From Flavobacterium frigoris (GTDB taxonomy: Bacteria > Bacteroidota > Bacteroidia > Flavobacteriales > Flavobacteriaceae): a stretch of DNA of 64,000 bases. Where the stretch lies: the NCBI RefSeq assembly GCF_900111075.1, contig NZ_FOFZ01000016.1, forward strand, positions 1-64,000, read 5' to 3'. Position 1 is the first letter of the stretch. Every line of letters begins with the position of its first letter. Of the stretch, positions 43,369 through 52,291 are shown piece after piece. Position numbers and translations under genes: made by a program. The notes under the pieces were generated by a model. The model had not been told where the DNA came from and made no database searches. It was given only the letters and a program-made list of their open reading frames with translations.

Positions 43369-44295
43369 ATGAGAGCTTTTTATAAAAACAATAACGGATT
43401 AATTGCAGTGCAAGAATGGTTTCCAAACTGCTGGATAAATATCGAATGTCCAACGGAAGCCGAAAAGAAATACTTACTCGAAGAGCTTCAAATCCCAGAA
43501 GCCTTTTACAATGACATTGAAGATATTGACGAAAGACCTCGTATCGAGGTAGAAAACGGATGGACATTAATCATCATGCGTATTCCTGTGAAGAGCAATG
43601 ATGTGAAACTTCCATTTCATACAATTCCTGTTGGGATTGTGTTTAGAGAGGAGGTTTGTGTTACTGTTAGCTTTCATCAGACTGAGATGCTTACCGACTT
43701 TGTAACATATACACAGAGAAAGAGTATTGATATCAAAGATAATTTCGATTTGGTTTTAAGACTACTGTTATCTTCAAGTATTTGGTATTTAAAATATTTG
43801 AAACAAGTCAATCAAAAAATAAAACTAGCCGAAGACAATTTGGAGAAATCCATAAAAAATGAAGAATTACAGGCTTTGTTGCAAATAGAAAAATGTTTGG
43901 TTTTCTTCATGACCTCTTTAAAGGGAAATGATATTTTACTGCATCGAATTAAAAACATCAAATCACAACGTGTTAATTATGATCTTGACTTGCTAGAAGA
44001 TGTAGAAATTGAATTGCGCCAAGCTCAGGAAACAACTAATATTTATAGTGATATCTTGACTGGAACGATGGATGCGTATGCTTCAGTTATTTCTAACAAC
44101 ATGAATAATATCATGAAACAGATGACCTCAATCTCCATTATCTTGATGATTCCTACGGTAATTGCCAGCTTCTACGGGATGAATGTTCCTAATGGTCTGC
44201 AAAGCAACCCAATGGGTTTATGGATACTTGTATTAGTCTCTATTATTCTCTCTATTTTTGGGGTATTCTTGTTTAAGAGAAAAAGATGGTTTTAA
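43369..44295 (+). CDS. corA: CorA family magnesium/cobalt transporter
   Basis: A 308-residue divalent cation channel. Long cytoplasmic N-terminal domain, long stalk helix (~165-245), then two transmembrane helices near the C-terminus with the signature Gly270-Met271-Asn272 ('FYGMNVPNG') after the first helix and a basic end (KRKRWF). It forms a pentamer importing Mg2+. Bacteroidota members of this length are common. Single gene closed by a bidirectional terminator. Confidence 0.93.
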   Translation: MRAFYKNNNGLIAVQEWFPNCWINIECPTEAEKKYLLEELQIPEAFYNDIEDIDERPRIEVENGWTLIIMRIPVKSNDVKLPFHTIPVGIVFREEVCVTVSFHQTEMLTDFVTYTQRKSIDIKDNFDLVLRLLLSSSIWYLKYLKQVNQKIKLAEDNLEKSIKNEELQALLQIEKCLVFFMTSLKGNDILLHRIKNIKSQRVNYDLDLLEDVEIELRQAQETTNIYSDILTGTMDAYASVISNNMNNIMKQMTSISIILMIPTVIASFYGMNVPNGLQSNPMGLWILVLVSIILSIFGVFLFKRKRWF

Positions 44296-44301
44296 AAATA
44301 A

Positions 44302-44333
44302 AAAAACGGTGTAAATAATTTTACACCGTTTTT
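44302..44333. terminator. Bidirectional terminator between corA and rluF
   Basis: A 13-bp stem AAAAACGGTGTAA/TTACACCGTTTTT (44302-44314 with 44321-44333) just behind corA and three bases before the stop of the convergent rluF gene. Confidence 0.92.
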
Positions 44334-44336
44334 GTT

Positions 44337-45149
44337 TTAATAGTCACCTCTTCCTTTAAATCTAGGATCATCTCTTTTGATGAATTCCGTTCTTCTTTTA
44401 GGAGTTTCTGCTTTTGGTAAACTCGCTTCTTCTGTTTTACTAGAAGGTTCGATAAGTTCGTTTAGTTCTTTTATTTCGGCATCAGTTAAATCACGGTATC
44501 GCCCCATGGGGATATCAAGTGAAATATTGATGATTCGGATTCGTTTTAAGCCAATAACTTCATATCCTAAATACTCGCACATTCTACGGATTTGTCGATT
44601 TAAACCTTGTGTAAGAATAATTTTAAAGATATCATGACTGATTTGCTCTACTTTACAATTTCTGGTCACGGTATCCAGAATTGGAATTCCATTTCCCATT
44701 CTTTCAATAAAACGATCTGTAATGGGTTTGTTTACCGTTACCGTATATTCTTTTTCGTGATTGTTTCTAGCACGTAATATTTTATTGACAATATCACCAT
44801 CGTTGGTCATGAATATTAATCCTTCACTGGCTTTGTCTAATCGACCAATTGGGAAAATACGTTTCGGGTAATTAATATAATCGATGATATTATTACGAAC
44901 ATCTAAGTTAGTTGTGCATTCAATTCCCACAGGTTTGTAGAAAGCCAAGTAGACTGGCTTCTCGTGTTTTTCACGGATCAGTTTACCGTCAATACGCACT
45001 TCATCATCCGGCGAAACTTTTGTCCCTAATTCCGGAACAACTCCGTTTAGGGTTACACGTCCTTCATCGATTAGTTTATCAGCTTCTCGACGGGAGCAAT
45101 ACCCAGTTTCTCCTATGAATTTATTAAGGCGTTTTAGATTATCTTCCAT
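44337..45149 (-). CDS. rluF: 23S rRNA pseudouridine synthase, RluF type
   Basis: A 270-residue RNA modification enzyme. N-terminal S4 RNA-binding domain (~6-55, 'LNKFIGETGYCSRREADKLI'), then the RsuA/RluF catalytic core with Asp105 in 'IGRLDKASEG', followed by 'LIFMTNDGDIVNKIL', 'RARNNHEKEY' and 'LTQGLNRQIRRMCEYLGY'. This wording is that of RluF (E. coli U2604 of 23S rRNA). The C-terminal ~35 residues are a flexible, charged Lys/Pro tail. Single gene convergent with corA. Confidence 0.93.
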   Translation of the reverse strand: MEDNLKRLNKFIGETGYCSRREADKLIDEGRVTLNGVVPELGTKVSPDDEVRIDGKLIREKHEKPVYLAFYKPVGIECTTNLDVRNNIIDYINYPKRIFPIGRLDKASEGLIFMTNDGDIVNKILRARNNHEKEYTVTVNKPITDRFIERMGNGIPILDTVTRNCKVEQISHDIFKIILTQGLNRQIRRMCEYLGYEVIGLKRIRIINISLDIPMGRYRDLTDAEIKELNELIEPSSKTEEASLPKAETPKRRTEFIKRDDPRFKGRGDY

Positions 45150-45207
45150 CTTGCAAAAGTAATCAATTTGATAATTAGATACTATTTAAAATTGATTTGA
45201 AAAGTAT

Positions 45208-45320
45208 TGTTACACAAAGATGCTCAAAGTTAAAACGCAGAGATGCTCAAAGTTTTTTTAAAAAAATTATAAAATTCTTCGTGAAGCTTTGTGTATCCTT
45301 TGTGAATCTTTGCGAAATAG
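45208..45320. repeat. Dispersed-type intergenic repeat (CACAAAG / CTTTGTG)
   Basis: Contains TTACACAAAGATGCTCAAAG, AACGCAGAGATGCTCAAAG and, inverted, CTTTGTGTATCCTTTGTGAATCTTTGCG. The pattern is of the kind often seen scattered between genes in Bacteroidota and similar to the GC-richer linker at 12625-12645. It sits between rluF and the hydrolase gene and has no coding potential. Confidence 0.5.
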
Positions 45321-45331
45321 TTTATTTTAAA

Positions 45332-46174
45332 TTATTCAAATAAAAACCGAGAAATTTTAGTGTATAATTCGTCACTGTGCATGCTGTGACCTAGGCCACT
45401 AGTTTCAATGAAAACAGAATCTTTCCAGGTACTTGCTATTTTTTTTCCTTCTTCAAATAAAACTACGGTGTCATCTTTGTCATGAGCAATAAACCCTTTT
45501 GTTTGTATATCGGCGGCAAATATTTTGCCAGAAAAATTTTCTAATTTTAGTTTAAAATGCTTGAGGTAATGTGCTTCTAAACCTCCTGAAATTATCGAAT
45601 TTAAACTAAGCATTTCAATATAATTATTGAGTATGATTTTGAAATCACTTGGCGAACCTAATATGACTGTCTTTTCAATACTGTTATTGAGGTAGTTAGA
45701 TTGATAGTACAAACAGGTTTTAGCACCTAACGAATGTCCGATGAGGTATTGCGGGTTGAATTTTTGAACTAGAACATCAATGAATTCGGCATACTGTGGA
45801 ATATTGAATTCCTTGCCGCCCGAAAGACCGTGAGCAGGGGCGTCAATGGCAATAATGGTACTTCCTGACTTTCTTAAATAAGGTAATATATTTTCCCATC
45901 GTGAGGCATTACTTTCCCAGCCATGAGCTAAAAGAATAATAGTATCATTTCCTTTCCAAGTGTAGGTTTGAAAATGAGTTTTGTTGTGATAGTAGGTTTC
46001 TTTTTCTGCTTCTTGTAGTATTGCAGGAAGATTGTCTTTAGAGAGCTTGCCGTCTCGGGGTTCACTAAATAAAGTATACGCAAGTTGGGTGGCTTTTTCA
46101 GGCAATAGAAAACTTAGAACATTAATGTACAATCCGACAGATTTGGTAAAGAGGAAGTAGATTGTTTTTTTCAC
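45332..46174 (-). CDS. Alpha/beta hydrolase
   Basis: A 280-residue hydrolase. Oxyanion motif HGW ('LLAHGWESNASRW'), nucleophile Ser148 in GHSLG, probable acid Asp in 'HDKDDTVV' and His in 'GLGHSMH'. An N-terminal hydrophobic stretch (~5-25, 'FTKSVGLYINVLSFLL') suggests membrane association or a signal anchor. The substrate is unknown; it resembles esterase or lipase-type hydrolases. Single gene; no partner. Confidence 0.88.
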   Translation of the reverse strand: MKKTIYFLFTKSVGLYINVLSFLLPEKATQLAYTLFSEPRDGKLSKDNLPAILQEAEKETYYHNKTHFQTYTWKGNDTIILLAHGWESNASRWENILPYLRKSGSTIIAIDAPAHGLSGGKEFNIPQYAEFIDVLVQKFNPQYLIGHSLGAKTCLYYQSNYLNNSIEKTVILGSPSDFKIILNNYIEMLSLNSIISGGLEAHYLKHFKLKLENFSGKIFAADIQTKGFIAHDKDDTVVLFEEGKKIASTWKDSVFIETSGLGHSMHSDELYTKISRFLFE

Positions 46175-46263
46175 ATGTAGATATTTATTGATTTTTATCG
46201 GTCATGTGTAATTCGCATACGATTATTGGTGTTTGCGAAGAAATTACGGTCATGCTCATTTCA

Positions 46264-46295
46264 TAAAAAAAAAGTCCCGATATGAATCGGGACTT
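46264..46295 (-). terminator. Terminator after coiled-coil protein gene
   Basis: A 10-bp stem AAGTCCCGAT/ATCGGGACTT (46272-46281 with 46286-46295), loop ATGA, reading into nine T on the minus strand. Confidence 0.9.
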
Positions 46296-46303
46296 AAATA
46301 AAT

Positions 46304-47083
46304 TTAAAATTTAGAAAATAATTTTTCCATTTTTTCTTTTTCTTCATCAGCTAGAACGCTGTCAACTAATATTCTTCCTGAATGTTCGTCGATTATGATT
46401 TTCTTTCTAGAAGCAATCTCAACCTGCGTTTGAGGTGGAATTGTAAAGAAAGACCCTGCAGATGCACCTCTTTCTATAGAAACAACAGCTAAGCCATTAC
46501 GAACGCTTGTTCTGATTCTAGTATAAGCAGCAAGTAATCTAGCTTCAATTTGCTCTTGGTATTCAGCAGATTTTTCTGTTAAAAATTCCTCTTCCTTAGC
46601 AGTTTCAGACATAATTGCGTCTAATTCTGATTTTTTATGTTTCAAGTGATTTGATTTTATTTCTAATCTTTCTTTAGATTGAGAAATAACATCTTTCTTG
46701 TGCTCGATAGAAGCTTTCATTTCTTTCATTTGCTTTTCAGCTAATTGAATTTCAAGCTCTTGAAACTCAACTTCTTTTGTCAAAGAGTTGAATTCTCTAT
46801 TGTTACGAACCGTTTCTTGTTGTTTCGTGTATTTTTTGATAGCCTCTTTGTGCTCGTCAATTGCATTCTTTTTTCCTTTGATAAGGTCTTCGATAACTTC
46901 GAGTTCGCTTTTCAATTTTTCAGAACGTGTGCTTAAACCTGCAACTTCATCTTCTAAATCTTCCACTTCTAGAGGAAGTTCCCCTCTTACGTTTCTGATT
47001 TCGTCAATCCTAGAGTCAATAAGTTGTAAATCGTAAATTGCTCTTAACTTGTCCTCAACACTTAATTCTTTCGTATTCGCCAT
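46304..47083 (-). CDS. Coiled-coil protein of the C4 zinc-ribbon (CT398/HP0958-like) family, cysteines lost
   Basis: A 259-residue protein, residues ~15-185 a long charged coiled coil (heptads such as 'LEDEVAGLSTRSEKLKSELEVIEDL'), then a beta-rich end. The family normally carries a C-terminal C4 zinc ribbon; here the matching sites read 'RGASAGSFFTIPPQ' (205-217) and 'IDEHSGRILV' (231-240) and the protein contains no Cys at all, so it cannot bind zinc this way. Homologues elsewhere act as RNA/protein chaperones. The gene is 3 bases downstream of the Nif3-type gene and surely co-transcribed. Confidence 0.82.
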   Translation of the reverse strand: MANTKELSVEDKLRAIYDLQLIDSRIDEIRNVRGELPLEVEDLEDEVAGLSTRSEKLKSELEVIEDLIKGKKNAIDEHKEAIKKYTKQQETVRNNREFNSLTKEVEFQELEIQLAEKQMKEMKASIEHKKDVISQSKERLEIKSNHLKHKKSELDAIMSETAKEEEFLTEKSAEYQEQIEARLLAAYTRIRTSVRNGLAVVSIERGASAGSFFTIPPQTQVEIASRKKIIIDEHSGRILVDSVLADEEKEKMEKLFSKF

Positions 47084-47086
47084 ATT

Positions 47087-48181
47087 CTATAAGTACTTAA
47101 CTGGATTTGTATTTTCTTCTGATAAAATGATTGCAAAATTAAGGATTTTTTTCCGAAGATAATCAACAATATAATTTTTTGTATAGCGTTCGCTTTCAAA
47201 ATGTCCAATATCAGCCAAAAGAAGCTGATTTTCGGCCTCATAAAACTGATGATACTTCAAATCAGCGGTTAAAAAAGCATCGGCTCCAGCCATAATTGCA
47301 TTTTTTATAGCATAACTTCCTGATCCACCTAAGACGGCCACCTTTTTTATCTGTTTTCCTGTAAATGTGGAATACCGAATTCCTTCTGCCTGCATTTTTT
47401 CTTTCACAGCGGTTAAAAATTCTTTTTCATCCATTGGTGTATCAAACTCACCGATCATTCCCAAACCTATATTTTGATGGTTATTTTGTAATTCATAAAT
47501 TTCATACGCCACTTCCTCGTAGGCATGATTACTAAATAGCGCTTTAAGTATTTTTGACTCTAAATATTTTTCGAATGTCACTTCGATCTTAATTTCAGCG
47601 GTTTCCACAAATTCAAATCGCTCTCCTAATTGTGGATTGCTATTTTCGTTACCCATATAAGTTCCAATGCCTTTGGAATTGAAACTACAATCTTCATAAT
47701 TACCAATGTTTCCTGCTCCAGCGTCAAATAGCGCGTTGCGCACTTTTTCAACATTTTCAGGAATAGTGTAGGTAACTAATTTCCGAATGAAGTTTTGTTT
47801 GGGAAGCAAGACTTTGGTGTTTTTAAGTCCTAGTGCATCACAAAATATTTTATTAACTCCGTTTTGATGATTGTCTAAGGCCGTGTGAACAGCATAAATG
47901 CAAATGTCATTTTTTATGGCTTTTATTATAGCCCGTTCCACATAGTTTTTGCCAGTTATTTTCTTTAAACCTGAGAATAAAATAGGGTGGAAGCATACGA
48001 CTAGATTGCATTTTTTTGTAATCGCTTCATCAATCACATTTTCCAGGGCATCATGACACACTAATACGCCTGAAGCTTCTGCATTTTGGTCACCAACGAG
48101 TAAGCCTACATTATCAAAATCTTCTGCATAAGCAAGCGGTGCCATTTCTTCGAGTACTAAAAGTATTTCTTTTATTTTCAT
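47087..48181 (-). CDS. Nif3-like dinuclear metal centre protein
   Basis: A 364-residue Nif3/YbgI family protein, forming a hexameric ring with a dinuclear metal site per subunit. Motifs: 'VGLLVGDQNAEASGVLVCHD', the metal-binding 'VVCFHPILFSGLKKI' (His), 'YAVHTALDN', and near the end 'DAFLTADLKYHQFYEA' and 'LADIGHFESE'. A central insertion (~115-240) is the PII-like domain usual in longer members. GTP cyclohydrolase-like activity was proposed for some but the function is unsettled. First gene of the pair with the coiled-coil protein. Confidence 0.93.
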   Translation of the reverse strand: MKIKEILLVLEEMAPLAYAEDFDNVGLLVGDQNAEASGVLVCHDALENVIDEAITKKCNLVVCFHPILFSGLKKITGKNYVERAIIKAIKNDICIYAVHTALDNHQNGVNKIFCDALGLKNTKVLLPKQNFIRKLVTYTIPENVEKVRNALFDAGAGNIGNYEDCSFNSKGIGTYMGNENSNPQLGERFEFVETAEIKIEVTFEKYLESKILKALFSNHAYEEVAYEIYELQNNHQNIGLGMIGEFDTPMDEKEFLTAVKEKMQAEGIRYSTFTGKQIKKVAVLGGSGSYAIKNAIMAGADAFLTADLKYHQFYEAENQLLLADIGHFESERYTKNYIVDYLRKKILNFAIILSEENTNPVKYL

Positions 48182-48283
48182 GATATTGCATTATTTAGTG
48201 GCTTGATTTTTCGAAAAAAAATCTCAAGCTAACAAATACACTTTTGATTTCAATTCAAAGATAATTTATTATACTTTCGTATA

Positions 48284-49321
48284 ATGATTTTACTGCGAAA
48301 AATACTCTTTCCGTTTGCTGTTTTATATGGTTTCATAACGGGTATTCGGAATTTTCTGTTTGATCATGGAATTTTAAAATCCTATTCTTTTGAAGTTCCA
48401 ATTATAGCCGTTGGAAATCTCAGCGCTGGTGGTACCGGAAAAACACCTCAAATTGAATACTTAATTAGATTCCTAGGTGACAAATATAATGTCGCGACAT
48501 TAAGTCGGGGATATAAGCGAAAGTCTAAAGGGTTTATTTTAGCAGATGCTACTTCTAATGCTGAAGTGCTGGGCGACGAACCGTTTCAATTCTATACAAA
48601 ATTTAAGCATATTCAAGTGGCTGTTGATGCTGATCGTAAGAACGGGATTGAACAACTGCTTTCGCAAAAACAAAAGCCAGAGCTTATATTACTAGATGAT
48701 GCCTACCAACACCGGAAAGTAAAAGCGGGTTTATATATTTTACTTACCTCCTATGGCGAATTGTATAGTGATGATTTTATACTTCCTACGGGAAATTTAA
48801 GAGAAAGTCGAAACGGGGCAAATAGAGCTACTATTATTATCGTTACAAAATGTCCTTCAAACCTTTCAGTAGCAGAACAAAATAGCATTAAAATCAGATT
48901 AAAAATCGCCAACAATCAAGAGCTGTACTTTACTAGTATTGAGTACGATGAATTTGTTTATTCTGATGAAGATCAAATAAAAGTAACGGATTTAGTAGGT
49001 CGAGATAAATTACTTTTGGCGGGTATTGCAAAACCAGCCTCTTTTTTTGCATATTTGCAGGCTGCAAATGATGTAACGATGGATTTTCCAGACCATCATC
49101 ATTTTAGTGAAAAAGATATTTTAGACATTAAAAATAAATCAATAAACAAGATCATTATCACTACTGAAAAAGATTATGTTCGGTTGTTGGGAAGAATCCC
49201 CGCCGATCAACTTTTTTATTTACCGATAAAAAGTCAGTTTCTCAAAGGAGATGAACAGTTTAGAAAAAAAATCATGAATTATGTGGGAACAAGTACAAGA
49301 GACAGTAAGTTACATCAATAA
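48284..49321 (+). CDS. lpxK: Tetraacyldisaccharide 4'-kinase (lipid A biosynthesis)
   Basis: A 345-residue inner-membrane-associated kinase that phosphorylates the lipid A disaccharide. N-terminal membrane helix (~5-28), P-loop GNLSAGGTGKT (44-54), 'DDAYQHRKV' and 'NLRESRNGANRA' family motifs. The C-terminal end overlaps the next gene by 41 bases in another frame. Divergent from the Nif3 gene (about 100 bases between starts). Confidence 0.95.
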   Translation: MILLRKILFPFAVLYGFITGIRNFLFDHGILKSYSFEVPIIAVGNLSAGGTGKTPQIEYLIRFLGDKYNVATLSRGYKRKSKGFILADATSNAEVLGDEPFQFYTKFKHIQVAVDADRKNGIEQLLSQKQKPELILLDDAYQHRKVKAGLYILLTSYGELYSDDFILPTGNLRESRNGANRATIIIVTKCPSNLSVAEQNSIKIRLKIANNQELYFTSIEYDEFVYSDEDQIKVTDLVGRDKLLLAGIAKPASFFAYLQAANDVTMDFPDHHHFSEKDILDIKNKSINKIIITTEKDYVRLLGRIPADQLFYLPIKSQFLKGDEQFRKKIMNYVGTSTRDSKLHQ

Positions 49322-50093
49322 AATAAATAATTTCAATCCTGAATACGGAATCATATTAGGTTCTGGATTAGGAAGTTTCACCGAGGATATCAAAATAGAT
49401 TTTACGCTACCGTATAATGAAATACCTAATTTTCCTGTATCTACAGTTCAGGGCCATAAAGGGGCTTTAGTTTTTGGGACTATAGGTGATAAAAAGGTAG
49501 TGGCGATGCAAGGTCGTTTTCATTTCTATGAAGGTTATTCTATGAAAGAAGTTACTTTTCCAGTGCGTGTATTGAAGTATTTAGGAGTTAAAAAACTAAT
49601 TGTTTCCAATGCATCAGGTGGAGTGAATCCTAATTATAAAATCGGAGAAATTGTCATTATTAAGGATCATATTAACTTTACACCAGAGCATCCGTTACGT
49701 GGTGCAAATGATGAGCGTTTTGGTCCGCGATTTGTTAATATGAGTGAGCCCTATTCGAGAAAAATGATTGTAAAAGCAAAAGAACTTGCTTTGCAATTAA
49801 ATATAGAAGTGAAAGAAGGTATTTATTTAGGTTTGCAAGGACCGAGTTTTGAAACCTTAGCTGAATATAGAATGGTAAAAATTTTAGGAGCTGATTGCGT
49901 AGGAATGTCTACTGTGCCTGAAGTTATTGTTGCACGTCACATGGATTTAGAAACGTTTGGAATTTCAGTAATTACTGACATAGGAGACGAAGATAATATT
50001 GATGCAATCTCGCATGACGATGTATTGGAAGCAGCCCAGAGTGCAGAGCCTAGCGTGAGACGCCTTATTCGAGAGCTGATTTTGAAGTACTAG
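49281..50093 (+). CDS. punA: Purine-nucleoside phosphorylase
   Basis: A 270-residue trimeric-type PNP converting purine nucleosides plus phosphate to base and ribose-1-phosphate. Motifs: 'YGIILGSGLGSFTEDI' (phosphate loop), 'QGRFHFYEGYSMKEVTFPVRV', 'NASGGVNP', 'GPSFETLAEYRM', 'GMSTVPEVIVARHM'. The start at 49281 overlaps lpxK by 41 bases; no alternative Met exists before residue 78, and the N-terminus MWEQVQETVSYI fits the family. Its last 29 bases overlap the convergent kinase gene. Thus lpxK and the PNP are translationally linked. Confidence 0.93.
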   Translation: MWEQVQETVSYINKINNFNPEYGIILGSGLGSFTEDIKIDFTLPYNEIPNFPVSTVQGHKGALVFGTIGDKKVVAMQGRFHFYEGYSMKEVTFPVRVLKYLGVKKLIVSNASGGVNPNYKIGEIVIIKDHINFTPEHPLRGANDERFGPRFVNMSEPYSRKMIVKAKELALQLNIEVKEGIYLGLQGPSFETLAEYRMVKILGADCVGMSTVPEVIVARHMDLETFGISVITDIGDEDNIDAISHDDVLEAAQSAEPSVRRLIRELILKY

Positions 50094-52266
50094 TATTCTT
50101 GAAATTTTGTGCAATAATGGAATAAAAATCTTCAGGAGCAAACGGTTTTGTAATTACATCATCCATTCCAAAGGATAGTAACATGTCTCGGTTTTCATTT
50201 AATGAAATAGCGGTTAATGCTATGATTGGAGTATGGCTGTCAAATTCTCTAATGCTTTGTGTAGCTATCGTCCCATTGATTCCGGGTAAATGAACATCCA
50301 TTAGAACTAAGTCGTAGGTTTTATTTTTGACAGCTTCAATTGCATCTTCACCGTTGTCTAGTACTTCACAGGATATTCCTTTATTCTCGAGCATTTTAGT
50401 AGTGATCATTTGGTTGATTTTATTATCCTCAACCACAAGTATTCTTTTATCTTTTAAAATAGATTCGTTAAAAATATGGATTTTTTCCTCAATTGCCAGG
50501 TGATGGTCGTTTACTTTAAATTGTAATTCAAATGAAAATTTTGAGCCTTTCCCTATCGTACTTTCTAATTTTATTTGCCCCCCTAGAATGTTAATTAATT
50601 TTTTTACAATTGTGAGCCCTAAACCGGTTCCTCCATATTTTCGATTTATTTCGATGGATCCTTGCGAAAAACTTTCAAAAACGGTTTCTAGTTTATCGGC
50701 ATGAATACCTATTCCTGTGTCGATTATTTCAAATGACAAAATTGCATTCTCATTTTGTAATGATAGTAACTTGGTGATTGTAGTCACATTTCCATTTTTA
50801 GTGAATTTTAAGGCGTTGTTCATTAAATTCATAAAAATTTGCGACAATTTTGTGGGGTCACCCATCAAATTATCGGGTATGTTTGAGTCAATTACCAATG
50901 TGAAATTATTGTTATTTTTTGTGGCTACTTCTATCAAAGAATTTTGAATGCCTTCTAATAAATGTTTGAGGTTGAAATTGATATTCTCCACTTCAACCTT
51001 GTTTGATTCTATTTTATTTATTTCTAGTATTTCATTGATGAAAGTGGTCAAATAATTTCCTGAAAATTTTAGAGAAGATAAATAATGTAGTTGTGATGTT
51101 TTAGGGTTTTCCTCTAGTAATAAATGGGTAATTCCATTAATGGCATTCAAAGGTGTTCTTAATTCATGACTCACGGTTGATAAAAAGTCAGCTCTTGCCT
51201 GCGATGCTTTTTCTGCTTTCTCTTTTGCTATGATTAACTCGTTATTTTTTTCTTGTAATAATAAATTTGATTTATTTCTAATGATGTTGTTTTTATATAG
51301 CGATAAACTCAATAGGGATAAAATTGAAATTAATGCAATGGCCAGGATATTAATAAGCTTAGAAAATTTACTATTTTTTTCTTTTTCAATATCTTGTAAA
51401 TTAGATTTTTGTATTTTTTTTAATCGCTGGGCTTCCTTGAAATTTTCATATTCATCAATTCCAAGTTTTTCATTATTTGAAATCGCGAGGCTTTGTTTTA
51501 AATTTAAATGTTGCTGTAAAAAGGAGTACGCTGTGCTTTTATCTAAAATGCGATCATAAACGGAACTCAGCGCTAGCAAAATATTTGATTTCTGCGTTAG
51601 GTTCTTGTTTTTGGAATTTATGGCTAAGGCTTTGTTGTAATAGTTTAATGCTAAGTTATTTCTAGCGTTAATTTCTTCAATAAGTCCAATTTGGTATAAT
51701 GCCTCTGCTTTTATATCCAAGGTAGTTGGACTGTCCGGTTTAGCAATTACCGAATTAAAACAGAATGAAGCTGCATTATAATTGCCGTTAGCTTTGTAAA
51801 TAATACCTTTTTGAAGATTGATTAAATTATCATCAGTATCTATATTTAATTCTTTATAAATGGTCAATGCTTTAGTAAGAGCAGCTTCGGCAGCTTTGTA
51901 GTTCTTTGTGGCAACAAGGGAAAGGCTAAGGTAATAATAGCTATTGGCAGATTGAGCTGTATTATGTGGCAAGCTCTCGAATAAAGTGATGCTTTCGGTA
52001 AAATTTTCTGACGCATCGCTGTATTTATTGAGGTCATAATAAATTTTACCTAAATTATAAGTTTGGATAGCTTGGGCTTCAATTTTACCATTCTTGTCGC
52101 AATAAGTGATTGCTTTCTGGGTGAAACAAAGTGCGTTTTTGTATTTGTTTTCTCTGATGTTAGAATTTGCCTGATTGGTATAATAGGAAATACTGTCTGT
52201 ACTCTCTTTTTTTTGAGAATAAAGAAATGAACTAATAAAAAACATATAAACCAAAAGGTATCTCAT
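50065..52266 (-). CDS. Hybrid sensor histidine kinase with TPR region and receiver domain
   Basis: A 733-residue kinase. Signal/anchor at the N-terminus, TPR-like repeats (~30-250), coiled coil, a transmembrane helix (~300-323), HisKA with His367 ('FLSTVSHELRTPLNAI'), HATPase with 'NLMNNALKFTKNG', 'DTGIGI' and 'GGTGLGLTIVKKLI', and a fused C-terminal receiver domain with Asp657 ('LVLMDVHLPG') and 'TKPF'. It may signal to an unlinked regulator. It lies 25 bases downstream of the GAPDH gene on the same strand, and its end overlaps the convergent PNP gene by 29 bases. Confidence 0.93.
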   Translation of the reverse strand: MRYLLVYMFFISSFLYSQKKESTDSISYYTNQANSNIRENKYKNALCFTQKAITYCDKNGKIEAQAIQTYNLGKIYYDLNKYSDASENFTESITLFESLPHNTAQSANSYYYLSLSLVATKNYKAAEAALTKALTIYKELNIDTDDNLINLQKGIIYKANGNYNAASFCFNSVIAKPDSPTTLDIKAEALYQIGLIEEINARNNLALNYYNKALAINSKNKNLTQKSNILLALSSVYDRILDKSTAYSFLQQHLNLKQSLAISNNEKLGIDEYENFKEAQRLKKIQKSNLQDIEKEKNSKFSKLINILAIALISILSLLSLSLYKNNIIRNKSNLLLQEKNNELIIAKEKAEKASQARADFLSTVSHELRTPLNAINGITHLLLEENPKTSQLHYLSSLKFSGNYLTTFINEILEINKIESNKVEVENINFNLKHLLEGIQNSLIEVATKNNNNFTLVIDSNIPDNLMGDPTKLSQIFMNLMNNALKFTKNGNVTTITKLLSLQNENAILSFEIIDTGIGIHADKLETVFESFSQGSIEINRKYGGTGLGLTIVKKLINILGGQIKLESTIGKGSKFSFELQFKVNDHHLAIEEKIHIFNESILKDKRILVVEDNKINQMITTKMLENKGISCEVLDNGEDAIEAVKNKTYDLVLMDVHLPGINGTIATQSIREFDSHTPIIALTAISLNENRDMLLSFGMDDVITKPFAPEDFYSIIAQNFKNTSTSKSALE

Positions 52267-52291
52267 CTGTTATTTATTTTCTAAGCAGTTT

